Assembly: GCA_013398615.1 (NCBI GenBank)
Contig: VZSR01001854.1
Location: 8,569,053 to 8,633,052 of the forward strand
Length of the DNA stretch: 64,000 nt
Source of the DNA: Brachypodius melanocephalos
Lineage: Eukaryota > Chordata > Aves > Passeriformes > Pycnonotidae
Direction of reading: 5' to 3'
Made by a program: the position numbers and the translations under genes. The notes under the pieces are model-generated. The model was given only the letters and a program-made list of their open reading frames with translations, made no database searches and was not told the DNA's origin. Positions 1 to 12,600 of this stretch are shown here, piece by piece (position 1 is the stretch's first letter; every line of letters starts with the position of its first letter).

Positions 1-2668
1 GTGCTGCAGTGAGTCTGTCCCCGATGGAGGCTCAGCTCAATTCCAGTATGCATGCAGCTGGACAGCTGCCACAGGAACCCTGCAGCTCCCTGTCTGGAAC
101 TGCCCCAGGACACACAATGGAGGTGTTGTGGGGAGGATGACACCATGGAAAGTGTGGAACCTTCTGCCAGCTGGATTTGGTGTTCCTTTAGGATGCCCAT
201 GACAGCCACAGTTGTAACCACACACTGTGTGTGGGAACAGGGAAGCCTGGCCTGCCCTGCCCTGCCCTGCCCTGCCCTGCCCTGCCCTGCCACAGTGCTG
301 AAAGTATTTTCTCACTATTCTGAGTATTGTTTGTTCATCAGCTGGTAGATGTGTTCCACCTGTAGTTATGTCTTTCATCTCAGTGCCTTTTCTACTCCTT
401 GCTTTTCCTCCTCTAGCAGAGTAGAAGGAAGTGTGTTTGCCTTTTGCAATGTTTATTATCAAATTCAAACAGAAAACACTGAACTGTACCATTGCCTGAG
501 CAACCTGGTGTGATACACCCACGCAGGGGGAAGAAGTAAAGAGAACAGCTTTTGTGAATGACATTCAGGTTCAGCTTGCAGGTTTGCAACTCTTCTAAAA
601 AACTGAAATGACTCCTGCAGCAAAGACAGTGAGCAAAATTTCATGACCTATTACTTTAAAGGGAAGCCAGGTGGCTCAGCAGAATTTGATGGAGTTGCCC
701 TGGAGGAACACACAGCAAACAGGTGTCTCTGACATCGGGTCCCAAACATTTACACCTCTTCTCTCCTCAGCCCATGATCTGGAGAGTGCACCTGCACACA
801 CCCACACATGCTCTGTTTTTGTCTCCTTTTCTGCACCACTCTCCATTTCAAACCTTTTTTGATTGTCATGGCTTCAAAATAGTCTGACTCCTTCTGCAAA
901 TAAAGCAGAGATTGTGGCTTTGCATTTCTGTGTCACGTGCATGAAGATCGGCAGTGCTGCCACAGTGTCACGGTGTCAGCCAGGAGCAGGATGCACGAGG
1001 GTTCAGGACACGGCTCGTGCTGCCAGGGAAGCCACTCAGCCTTTAAAAAGATAGACAACTTTGAAAAATGTCCTCTCACAGCTAACTGGGATGCCAGTGT
1101 GAAGAGGGAAAAAATACTCTCCTCATTTTCCTGCTGCCACAGGCACCAATCACTCACCCCATCACTGCCACTGGGATTCTGTGTCAACCCTCTGTCGGAT
1201 TTACAGGATTGCCCTGGCAGACCTTGCTCCCTTCCCTTGCCTGCAGGGAGGAGGCATGTACCCACAAGCGGCCTGCCTTGCCCAGCCTGGCTCCATTCAA
1301 GGAGCTCTGTGGGGACCCACATGATTGTCATGCTTCTTTGGCAAGGCTTAATTTACAGGGACAATCTCTTTTCTGACTAATTCAAGTTCACCCAAGGCTC
1401 TTAATGGATGTTTCCCCTGAATCATGACTACTGATAAACATTCTTCATTAAAGGACTAAATTAATCTCTGCTGAATATATGCAGTGCAGCCTGAAGCCCA
1501 CCTCAATCTCCATTAGCTGCATTGTTCTTGCAGCTGAGAGAAATAAGATTTATTTTAGTCAGTAAAGTGAACAAACACCACCTGTGAACCACTCAGAAAG
1601 CTGACCTGAGTTAGAAAGCGACATTTTTACTGTTCCTTTTTGACTATAACGAAGGCTAATGGTGCATGGATTATTATGTTTCCAGCAAAGCTGCCTCTTT
1701 CAGTTGAAAATGAGGTTTTTGTCAATTAAATACTCAGTGAATCAAAGACATGTAGACCATACATATGATAATTCAATTTAAAAATATTGAAAGGAGCTTT
1801 AAAGAATGGCACTGTAAATGACAGATAAGATTTTTTTTGTGGTTTGAGTGAATTGCCACTTTTGTTCTCATGCTCTATATAGTGATCACAGACTGATTCA
1901 GCCTGCAAATATAAACAGCTCCTTTGCTTTCCAGGAAAGTCACTGGCTGAAGTAACTTATACAGTGTCACTGTTTTACGGATAAACAGGCTAAGTCATCT
2001 CCTTATCCTGACAATCACCAAGTTTCATGTTTTGAAGACAGATGGAGAAACTCTCAGTGAACTGCATGTGACTTTCAAAGCAGAAGTAGAGCTCAAATGA
2101 AGACAAAGGTGGCGCTTTATTATTTCTCTTTTTCACAGTAAATGCAGCCCCTGAAAGTTCAGAGCCTGTAAGAGTTCAGGCCTTTTCCAGGTGTATTTCA
2201 AAGCTGGTTTCTGCCAGCAAAGTCAAATAGTATGTGCCAAGGAGACAATGCCCTCCCGCTTTGTCCTTCAAGATGTACTGTGCTGGATTTCCTACACATG
2301 GATGACAGTTAAAAATACAGTCAAGAATTATGTGCTAGAGCTTGCATTCTGTGACGTCCTCTGTTCTGGGACTGTCTGAGGGTCTCTGAGCCTTAATAGA
2401 GCTTAATGACTTTAGTGTTCATTAAATCAGAGAAGGCTGGGAGTATTCAGAGAAGGGGGAAGAGAACAGGAAGCAGAGAACAGATGAAATCACAAAAGAT
2501 TCAGACATGAATAGGATAGGCCAGGATAAACCTTTAGGTTTTATGGCCCACACTCAGTCTCCTTCTCTCTCACTGCCTGAGAACACAAGATGAAATCAGA
2601 GCCATATGGGGAGAACTGGGATGATCATGTTGACTTGTGCTGATCTGTGCAAGAAGTCCAATCAGATG
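1..2668. other. Intergenic sequence, left edge to assembly gap
   Basis: I see no supportable gene here. The stretch holds a pentanucleotide array near its start and otherwise unique AT-moderate DNA. Short open frames on both strands overlap each other, lack splice context and resemble no protein I know. The segment around 1460-1600 has few simple repeats and several homeodomain-type TAAT words, but conservation cannot be judged from one sequence. Confidence 0.6.
251..292. repeat. (CTGCC)n pentanucleotide microsatellite
   Basis: About eight uninterrupted copies of a CTGCC unit. The array is open in all frames and therefore produces spurious reading frames on both strands (repeating Cys-Pro-Ala-Leu on the plus strand). 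It is probably length-polymorphic. Confidence 0.9.
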
Positions 2669-2768
2669 NNNNNNNNNNNNNNNNNNNNNNNNNNNNNNNN
2701 NNNNNNNNNNNNNNNNNNNNNNNNNNNNNNNNNNNNNNNNNNNNNNNNNNNNNNNNNNNNNNNNNNNN
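2669..2768. other. Assembly gap of 100 N
   Basis: Exactly one hundred N bases. A round 100 is the usual placeholder for a gap of unknown length, so the distance between the flanks should not be trusted. A reading frame that appears to cross the gap is meaningless. Confidence 0.98.
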
Positions 2769-5408
2769 GCACTGACGAAACTGGGTACGGGCTCTGACTA
2801 GTGCAGGAAGAAATAGCTCCCACCATTTTCATGCTTCATCCACGGTTTCCATAGCAGATTTGGCAACATCTCAAAGCTTCCTCAGCCCTATACCTATTAT
2901 CAGCTACGTTATGTTACAGTGCTGCATTTTAATTGCTGGTTTTTCTGAGCTAGAGGGAGCTGAATCTAAATATATCTCAAGCGCCAGCAGTGATATTTAG
3001 CACAGCTTCTGTAATCAAGCATTCAGCCACCGCCAACAAATAAAACGTCTCACTTGAGCAAATAGGGTCTCTGAAAAACACCTGAATGTTTGACAAAATT
3101 TCTTTTTCTGTTATTTTAATATTTTAATTTAGGAGGCCTCAGCTTTCTTGATTGGCAGGGTGTGCATCTAAAATGCCAAGAAATAACCCATTTTTGATCA
3201 TAGCTCTTTTAATTTTCTAAATGCAGACACTGACAGCTCTAACAAAGATGCTCAGCTAGGAAGCTTTTTCTCCAGTAAGAGAAATGAAATATTGCTGAGT
3301 TAAAACCACTAATTACAGTTTATAATAACAATACCTCCTGGGGAAAAAAAATTAAACTATACTTAACTGCTGGGGTCTTTTTCTTTAAACCAGGGGTTTG
3401 GCTACAGTCTGATGGCTAACTACTTGCAAAACTCTACTCAACTGGTAGAGTTTAGCTGACAGATTCCAGAGGAAAAAACCACACCTCTCCCACAGTATAG
3501 GCATATTTTTCTGTCAAACCATTTGCTTTGTAATTCAAGTGCAAAAAGTAATGTATGCAATAGGAAGCAAAATATTTGAATCAAGATCACCAAAAAAAAC
3601 TGAAGTACATCCTTCATTTTGAGTATTTTAGGAAGCTCTTGGAATTTTTGCAAGCCCATATGGGATATTTTAGAATGGGAAAAAACACTAGGTAAAATGC
3701 TTATGCTGTAGTAAACTTTGCAATTGCAGAAAACCACACCCAGAGTTCTGCTCTTCTATCCCAGTGCATGAGTTCCTGTTCTCTCCTGAAGTGTTGACAC
3801 CTCCAAGGCTTTCCACTGGGACGGGAAAGCTTTTCTCACTCCTTTTCCCCTCAGAAGATATCTGAACATGACTTGTATTTGAGAATACTGAGAGATGGAG
3901 CTTCTCTAGCAAAATTTTTCAATATTATCAGGTTTTATCCTTCAGGACTGAAGGAAGTGCTGAAGGCAGAGACATGCACAGACAGAGGTGCAATAACTGG
4001 GCTTTTCAATCCAGTGGGAATCAATGGGATAATAGATGGCATTGGACTATCAGTCTCTTGTAGGGTATTTTGCTAATTCATTCTACTGACTTGCACCAAA
4101 GCTCAAGAGATCAAACAGAAAAGTATAAGTGGCATTGAAAAGTCAGCCAGTGACCCAAGAGGCCACTTTCTTAATAAAAGCACTCTTTTTTATTTAAATG
4201 GTAACTACCCAAAGTATGTAGGAAACACCGAGCCTGATCAGAGAAGTGAAGGTGAGAATATTTATTTACATTTTTTAAAAGTACCTTTTTCTTTTCCCCT
4301 CAGAAATAGTAGTTCAAAATGGAGTACAAAAATAGAGTATTTGCCTGATAAGGCAGCCTTCAAAAGCTCTGTCTTATGATGACCCAAAGTTTAGTTCCTG
4401 CTATTAACTCTTTGATCAGAGCTTTGTTTCATGTGTCTTGCCACTGAAATCAATCAATAGAGAGTGGGGCAAAGTCTGAGTGATCAGAGACAGTCTGGAA
4501 ACACCAGAGCTTTTACACCAAAATCTAAATGTGTCTATTGACACAAGAGGAGACATGTCTTTGCCGTTTCCTAAAAGATGTCAAAATGGAAGGACTGGGA
4601 CACGAATATTTTTAATTGCCATTATTATGTTATTTGAACAACTCAAAATACAAATCCATAATCTTTTTCTGAGTATTTCAGTATTTCAATATATTTTTAA
4701 TCCATATATTTAAAACATTATATCCCAGTGTATCCACTATAATGCAGCATTAAAAGTGAAGATTTCAGTTGAGTACACTTTATTGCATAGGACAAAAACC
4801 ATGAGATGTTTTAAACAAGTGGCAAAGATAAGCCACCTGCAAAGCAAAGAAATTGTGTTGCAGCTCCTACCCCAGATGAGGTACACTCTAAAGTCAGCTG
4901 CTGAAATAAGTGAAAATTTTTCCCAGTGAGAAACAAAAACTTCAGTGCTAATCATAGGCATGCTCTCTGTTTAAAACATGTGAAGATACTTATTCTAATT
5001 CTATTTCTATGTAAAGCTCATACCTACAATTGCTGAAGTACAGAGATAAAACTGCTGGATTTCAAAAGGAAAGACCATGAGATAATCGCAAACTGTTTAA
5101 TTCAGTGATCCTAGTCAAATTTGCAGAAAAAACCACAAAAATAGCAATGCCAGTGGCACTGCAAGTACAGTAACTTTTACTACCTGATTCAGAATTTTCA
5201 ATCTGCATTCAAGGTCAGGCAGAAATCTGACATCTCCTCTGGATCTAGGAGAAAGCTTCAAAGGCTAATGCCAAGGATCACATTCCTGAGTCTGCTTCTT
5301 TAGGTGTTCAGTGAAGTCCCACACCTGTACCCGTCTCTCACTTTCTCTTTACATCTCTTTCACGTTGGTTTCTTCTCCTTACCTCAGACTCTGTTGAAAA
5401 GATGTGCC
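2769..5408. other. Intergenic sequence between gap and mir-187
   Basis: No exon, repeat array or recognisable mobile element was seen. Being on the 3' side of the minus-strand mir-187 hairpin, part of it could belong to the 3' portion of the primary microRNA transcript. I cannot identify a transcript end with confidence. Confidence 0.4.
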
Positions 5409-5474
5409 CCTCTGGCTGCAACACAAGACACGAGGGTTCAGAAAAGCTCCCATGTCCTGTGTTGTAGCCGGAGG
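5409..5474 (-). ncRNA. MIR187: microRNA mir-187 precursor hairpin
   Basis: Precursor of miR-187, a post-transcriptional repressor loaded into Argonaute. Read on the minus strand, the 3p arm (5433 down to 5412) starts TCGTGTCTTGTGTTGCAGCC, which is the vertebrate miR-187-3p as I know it. The 5p arm (5469 down to about 5448) starts GGCTACAACACAGGAC, matching the known 5p sequence. The two arms pair along nearly their whole length and the ends extend the stem (CCTCCGGC against GCCAGAGG), leaving a loop of about 14 nt around 5434-5447. A hairpin with both mature arms intact is very unlikely by chance. In human, MIR187 lies upstream of C18orf21 on the opposite strand, and the same arrangement is seen here. 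The host transcript and promoter are not identifiable. An antisense 128-codon open frame (5338-5724) overlaps it and is taken to be chance. Confidence 0.96.
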
Positions 5475-6499
5475 TCTCACAATAGTTAAGAGCAAACCCT
5501 CTGGTGTGCGGGTTCTCTTCACAGGCAAAGCTCTTTTCCTGCACTTTTGAATTCAACCTATGTGTCAATCTGCGAAAGAGAAGTGGAGAAGAATGGAAAT
5601 CAGGTGCACAGATAACACTGTGTGCTATTGGTACTGTCAACACAGCAAATGGAAAAAAGCACCCAAGTAGCTGCCAACCCGAGGCAGAAAAGCCAAGTTC
5701 TGAGCTGGAATCTAAAGCTGCCATTTAGTTGACCTCAGCAAAGATACACCAGCTCATAGCAGTTGGAATGAGCCCTACTGACTTTGCAGCATGATCTCCA
5801 CATCTTGATGGCTGAAAGCATTTCTTTGGCGACTTTGCCAGGACCTGTTCTTTCAATAGTAGATAAAGCTAAGCAAATAATTAGCAACTAATCATGTATG
5901 ATTAAATGCTGCCTTTTGTTTCTTGTTTGCAAATTGCCCTTACATGGATCACAACATTTCCAAATTTGTTATGCAGAATTATTTATGAATGCCTTCATAA
6001 TTAATAATTCCAGGTCTGCAGATCACTCATTAAGAGTTGTAAACATTTGTAAATCACATTGCATTTCTTATATATATAAGCCATGTAAAAGTTATTTCTG
6101 ATGAGGTTAGTTGTCTAATTAACTAAGTGACACTGTCGATATGCAGCTCAAGAAACCACTTTTGGTGAACATCCAAACTTATGAATTTAAAGGGGGCATT
6201 GCTGAGAGCAGTTTCTGCTAATAAAGCTCTGTATCAAATATCCACAGAAAACAGCCCCTTGAAATGGTTCAAAGAGTTAAATTAAAATTCACTTGTGAAT
6301 CCAAGCGGATATTCACAGGACAGCATATTTTCTTACTGTTTGCTCAACTCAAGTCATAAATTAATGCTAACAAAAATATTCAAGGCTGTTGTTGAATTTC
6401 TTATGAGCACAGTATTTACTTCTATGTGTTATTTTCCCTGTGGACTTACATTTCATTCCCAACTGAAATGATTTGAAAAGCAGAGCTTGAAAATCCCCT

Positions 6500-6600
6500 A
6501 GATTTATATAGATATACTATCTATATAAATATAGATATAGATATAGATAGATATAGATATAGATATAGATATAGATATAGATATAGATATAGATATATAG
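6500..6600. repeat. (AGATAT)n hexanucleotide microsatellite
   Basis: Imperfect at the left (mixed TATA and AGAT words from about 6500) and then near-perfect AGATAT units to 6600, ending in a short GTGTGTGT run. Likely hypervariable. No coding or regulatory meaning can be read from it. Confidence 0.9.
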
Positions 6601-9600
6601 GGGTGTGTGTGTCAATCCAGTACAATATATTGCTATGCATTATAATAAAGATCAGCACTTTGAAGCCAGGTGCACGAGACAAGATTATTGCTATCTCAGT
6701 TCAAAAAATCTTTGGCAGATTTATTCGTTTTTTTTGTCTCTGACTCTCCACATATTACTTTTATGCTGTTGCTACTTTGTTTAGTACTTTTGCTTCTCCA
6801 AACAAACTCGAAGAAGCAGGCAACAAAATCAAGTGTATTTAGCTGCTATTTTTATAAAGATGACCGTCTGAATGCCTGTTCAGGCACTCTGTTGATAAGT
6901 ACTCACATTAACAAAATTAAGCAAATTACATAAGCTGTTTGCTCTTAAATGTCAAACTTCTGTTCAAAAGATTTTAATTTTTTTTTCAGCTTTCCTATCT
7001 ACTACAAATAAAAGTATAAAAGTCACAGCTATCAGTTTGTTCACTTCCAGATTTATCTCGCACGGAATAAAGTGCAGTTCAACTGGTCCAACCTCAGATT
7101 AGGCAAAGGACAAAGCTATGAGTTAAAAGGTCTTTCCCTAGGAGGGCATCAAAAGGAATGCCATCAGTATTTTTGACAGTAGCATGGCTTTTAAGGTTGC
7201 CTGATGATGCAACATTAGTGCAATAACAGTTCTTAGCTATTAGTCTGCAATTTGAAGAATCCTCAAAACTTTGCATGCATGTATTCTAAGGTTTTTTTCT
7301 ACAGATTATACAGTTATCTAGAAATTAGTTATTTCCAGCCACCAGCCTTTCATATCTCAGCTGCATAGTAAAAAAAATACCCAACCACTTTTACATTCAG
7401 CGTGAAAAAAAAATCATGTTAACCAAGCTCCATCTGTCTTACCAATTCCCTAGACTGTGCCTATATAGGCACTAAAAGGAAATCAAAACATGGAGTACTA
7501 GAAACTTGGGACCCAGAATTAATCTGCTTTTTACAGAAAAAGTATGTTCAGATAAAACTAAATGATTCACTCCATCCCATTTCTACAGCAAGGAAATTCA
7601 AGGTTAGAGCTGAAATTGCATCCTTAAAGATTTGCTGATGCCCTGTGGAAAAAGCATGAAAATATTTTGAGTTAGAGAAGATTCTGCTTAATTATTCTGC
7701 ACTTCCTCTTTTTGTGTCTCCTCTTTTTTGTTCACTGAAGGCATTTCTGAGAGAAGTTAGTCTGAGCTCACAAGGCTCTGTGGAAGGGTCTCATTGTCTG
7801 CTCTGTGTGACACCTCAGACAGGAAGCAGGATGTATTAGCAAGCAACCTGCTGTACAAAGAGCATCCTTTTACCTGTTTTATACCACCAACAAGGATAAG
7901 TTGATTTATGGATAAATGGGAAACCTGCTCATTCATCAGGATTCATTTCCCTAGTCTGACAGTGCAATCATCTTTCACTCCACAGCTACAAACTTTGAGT
8001 CATGATGAATACTGATGGAATGGAGGCAGAGATTTGCAAATCACCTCTTGCCTGGTATTTCACTCCCCTCTTCCATAGTGTCAGAGGAAGCTGGAAGCTG
8101 CAGTGAATAATCACTGAAATCTGGCCTCTCAGCTAAGCTGGCCAGTGTAATCCTCACAGTGAGTCATTCAAGAACCATCACTGGCAGATATCACTAGCCA
8201 GACATAGGAGTAGAGACTAATCTCTGCTCCTGTGGTTTGCATAAGAAGCAAGAACATGATGTGTTCATATGACCTCAGAGGTGTCCAAGGGCTTCTTTCT
8301 CCAGGATGAGGGGATGCCACTCTATACCTGGTTGTCAAATCAAACCCTTAAACTGGAGATCTGAGAGGAATTCTGACTTCTACCACCAAGCCCACACATA
8401 AAATGCCGTGGTGTGGCTGGACCCAAAATGAGAATAGAACTATTTTCCAGTTTCAGAAACACATTACAGGAATACTGAAGCCACAGAATATGAATTTGAA
8501 CTCAAGCCAGGGTGATTTTTTTCCTCATCTTCAACCCATTAAACATAAAGTAGCGCTTTCCTTTGGATCTGGATACTGTCTTTCTCTGCCCATTAGTATC
8601 ATTAGTTAAGGGAGAAATTTCTTACCACTGTTGGAATCAATTTTTTTTTTCCCAGCCTCCATGCTTTGTAACAATTTTTGAGTTTGTGACAAATACCCTT
8701 TAGTTCTAATTAAATTTCCCATCTCTTCCACACCAATTCATCCTTTTCTTTGGAGAGGACAGTTTTGCCGGGGCACACTAAAAATTTCTGTCATTTTCTT
8801 GAAAAGTAGATGCATGTGTTACAATTTACCTAACCACTGTGAATTAATTTGCTACTTAAAGTGACACTGTACTAATTACATATCAGCACATTAATGTTGC
8901 TACAGGCTGTAATCATTTCCCTTTGAATGAACAGTACACACTTCCAGCAAAGTCCTTAAGAACTGTTTTGGAATTCAAGAAAGCAATAATCAATTCTCTT
9001 ATGCTGCTACTTCAATATAAAGCAAAGAACTGGCTAGCTTTATTTTTAAGTAGATCAATCTCTATTTATTAGTAGTAAAACGATTTTGACAAACTCTGCC
9101 CTTACACAAACACAAACCCTTGTGGTACTCAATAGGTACAAATCACCTCAGGCAGAATTTGGCCCTCAGTGATCTTAAGTGCTCCACAAGCCTCATCTTC
9201 TTCTGATCTGTATCCACTGGGGGTTTTCCTCATTCCAGACTCCAAAGTCTATAAGCATGCAGCTTGGGACAAGGCCTCTGTGGGTTGTGTAGCTGTTCTG
9301 CTGACATGGCCATACAGAAGGCATTTATCAGTGTTGACTGTTAAACTTTAACTAGTATAATTTGAGAGAGCAAAAGAAAGGAATTTACTTTTAAATGTGG
9401 AAAGCTTTATCTGATATTTTCTGAATTAAAGACCACAATTTAAACTAATCTTGTAAATTGAAAATCTATATCTGATGTGGCTGAAGAGGGACTTCTAAAC
9501 CTAACTGTCTTAAATATAGATTTTAAATCAATATGAGTAGTTTTGGAGCATTACTGTTCAAGGATTTTGTGCCACTGCTGTTAAAGTATTATTAATTCAT

Positions 9601-12600
9601 GCACTTATCTTTTTCATTTCATAAAGAGTACAAGGGTTTTTTTCCTGCAAGTCTATTAATGTAGGAACTATAATCCATCTTTTTCTATTTCGCCTTGGTA
9701 TTGTCTCTCCAGATCAAAGTTAGATTATAACACAGAATGAATTTCATAAATTATTTTGAATGATTTTAGAGAAAAAGAAGGAAAGGAGAAAAAAAATGCA
9801 GGTTAAAGTCAGAAACACATCACATATCACACAATTTACCAAGAAACAGTCAAGGCTGCTTGAGATAATCTGCTAAAACTCAGCAATAAAAAGTTTGTTT
9901 AATTTCTAAAGGTGGCAGATGTCATGAAAAAAGAGGCTGATGCAAAAATAAAGCCTCCAGACTCTGGCAGTTCTGTTTGGATGTCAATAAAAGATAATGT
10001 AACCTGTCAAATTTGCAAGCATGTTTTATCCAACCATCATATTCTACCTTCAGCACTCAAGCATTACCTTCCAAGAAACATCCGCATCTGCCTGATTATC
10101 CTAAAGAATTCTGATGAAGAGAGCAGGCTGCAAATTAAAAGTGTCTTCCTCTGACTAGTTTTTTCTATCTCCCCCCTCTCCACTTTTTAATCCTCCATTT
10201 TCTACAGTTCAGCTAATTTTTTCTTGAAAGGTTAAGGAGTTAGCAATTATTTCAATGGCTCTTGCAGCTTTAGGCTATGTGTCTCATCTGGCCTTTATTT
10301 TAAGGAGTTTTCCTTCATTCTTCATACTCCATGTCTCTCAATGAGCATGGAGATTACTCCAGAGTTTTGTAACTTGGAGCTACTGTGCCTGTTCCTAGCA
10401 GAGCATACAAACTGTGGTATGGAGATGGCCTGTTGTTCTTCACACTCCACTGAGCTGGGATTGCGCCACCAGAAAAAGTTCTAAAGGATGGTTCTTGTTT
10501 TTTTGCTGATTTAGACAATTCTCTCTTGGAAAATATTTTTTATCCCTATATCCACTATGAATTCTCCAAACATCTTAATTTGTCTTCTATTAGTCAGCCT
10601 CCACTTTCTCTTACCATTAGTTCATACGTTGTGACATTGAAAAGTTTCAGAGGTCACATACATAACTTTTTCCATTACATATGTTCAGTTCTGGAAGGAG
10701 GCCCAAAAAAGTGCACAATCTCAACAAATCAAGCATTTATTTTGAGGCTTCTGCTGCCAGTTCTCATCACTGAACTGAGAAAGTAGATATAATATCCCCA
10801 TGATATCTCCTTGTGTTGTTATGCTTGATAGATTCAATCATCCTGGCCACTGTGTTTCTGGAGAATTTGTCCAAATTCTGGATCAATCTCCAAAGAAAGC
10901 CAGAAAGTCTAAAGCTCTCTTGCTTGTTTTCCAGCTGCCCAGCAAACATGCATAAAATGTGTGAATCAATCAAGATCACAGCTATTTCAGGAGCTCAGAA
11001 GCTTGGAGCACTGGGTCAAGATAAAAATGTTTGTGCCATGATCCTCCAGCATCAGTTCTTAACAACCTCACCCCCTGTGCAAGCATTCCCTCCTTAGGCA
11101 GAGCTAGTTTATGCTGTGAGGGGGCTGCAGATCATTCTCTAGAGGCTTGGGTAGCACAGAGAAAACTCATCTCCACAGACAAAACCAAAACTGAGTCAGG
11201 CATTAATTCCTAAAGAAAAAGTGTATTTTTCCTAAATCAAGGAAAAGACAGTGGAAGCTGGCCCAGCACTTCCACTCAGTACAGAATAAAACCTACTTTC
11301 ACCCCAGGACTGGCATCAGTTTGGGAGAAAGGCCATCAGCACAGGCTCTGTCTTGTCAGGCAGTACTGCCCTCCCACAGCCTGCACAGCCACACTCTCCT
11401 TGCTGGCCGGCCACTTGCACACGCCTGCACATCCTGCTTTAGGGATGCTGCAGCTTGCACAGTTCAGGGTCCTTTGCCTCCCTGTCCCTGCGGGGTAAGG
11501 ATGTGCAAGGAGACTGTCGTCGGCATTATGACAGGCCATAATTTTTTTTCCACTTCTTATTCAGCTGTGATTTGAGCTGTCCTTTTCCCATAGAAATGAG
11601 CTTATGTAACAGCATTCGTGTCCTGCTTGTGAGCACTTAACATCACCTTTTCACTGCCTTTCAGATTCCAATTTACAAAGCAGAGTTAAGCAGTTATTAA
11701 AACTGACCTAATAGATTAAATGAAATAGCACCAAAGGAAGGCATGTGGACTGATGTAAAAGTTTCATCTAGTGATACCCTTCACAGATACAGTGACCCTC
11801 AGGCCAACGTCTCCATGGGCTGGAGATAGTGCCACTGAATGTTGCCTCCTGGAGAACTGAGCAGTTACTGCAGGTTTTTTACATCTGGAGCCCTGCCACT
11901 CCCTGGCTTATCTACAGTTAATGGAAAGTGTGGGCCAGAATCAACAGTGAAAACAAGATTTTAAAGGTGGAACTGAACAGGCATCTGCTGATGTATGTAA
12001 AAATCCTTGGCAGGTTTAGAGCTGGTGTCCAGAGGGCACCAGAAAATAGGATTGGACGCAGCGTGACTGGTGTGTCACACTGACACAGAAACGAGCCTCC
12101 CAGATACCATCATGCACACACAGCACTTGCCACATAGCTCCTCCCAGCCAGCCCACAGAAAGCCTGTAACTTCAACTTTGCAGAAACTGATTTCCATTTT
12201 CACTGTTAAGCCATCATCGGTGTTGTCTGAGGTATGTAACTGAAACATGTTGAAGAATGGAGCTGATGATGGATTTAGAGATGATCTAAATTTGCCAGTC
12301 TGTAGGCGGTTTTGTCCACTGCTACTTCCTTCCAGTACTAAGAAACGACTATTGCTTCCAGAATTAAACACTCTATATGAAGAAATTTTTCCCATGGCAC
12401 AACTGACAGAAATTTGAAATGAAATAATAATAATGTACAGTCCACTTGCTGTCTAATGTATGTGTGGGCTTGAATAGTACTTTGCAATACATTCCCTTCT
12501 CACTGAATTACTCTAACTTCAAACTGAATTAAAGTACTTAGTTGTCACTACATCATTGAACTTTGATAGCTGGATGCATTCCAAAAGCTGGGATTGCAGT

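Noticed and set aside
2606..2797. Frame crossing the N gap
   Set aside because: Its middle is translated from N bases, so it is an artefact.
5338..5724. 128-codon minus-strand open frame covering mir-187
   Set aside because: The constraint here is explained by the microRNA hairpin. There is no splice context or recognisable protein.
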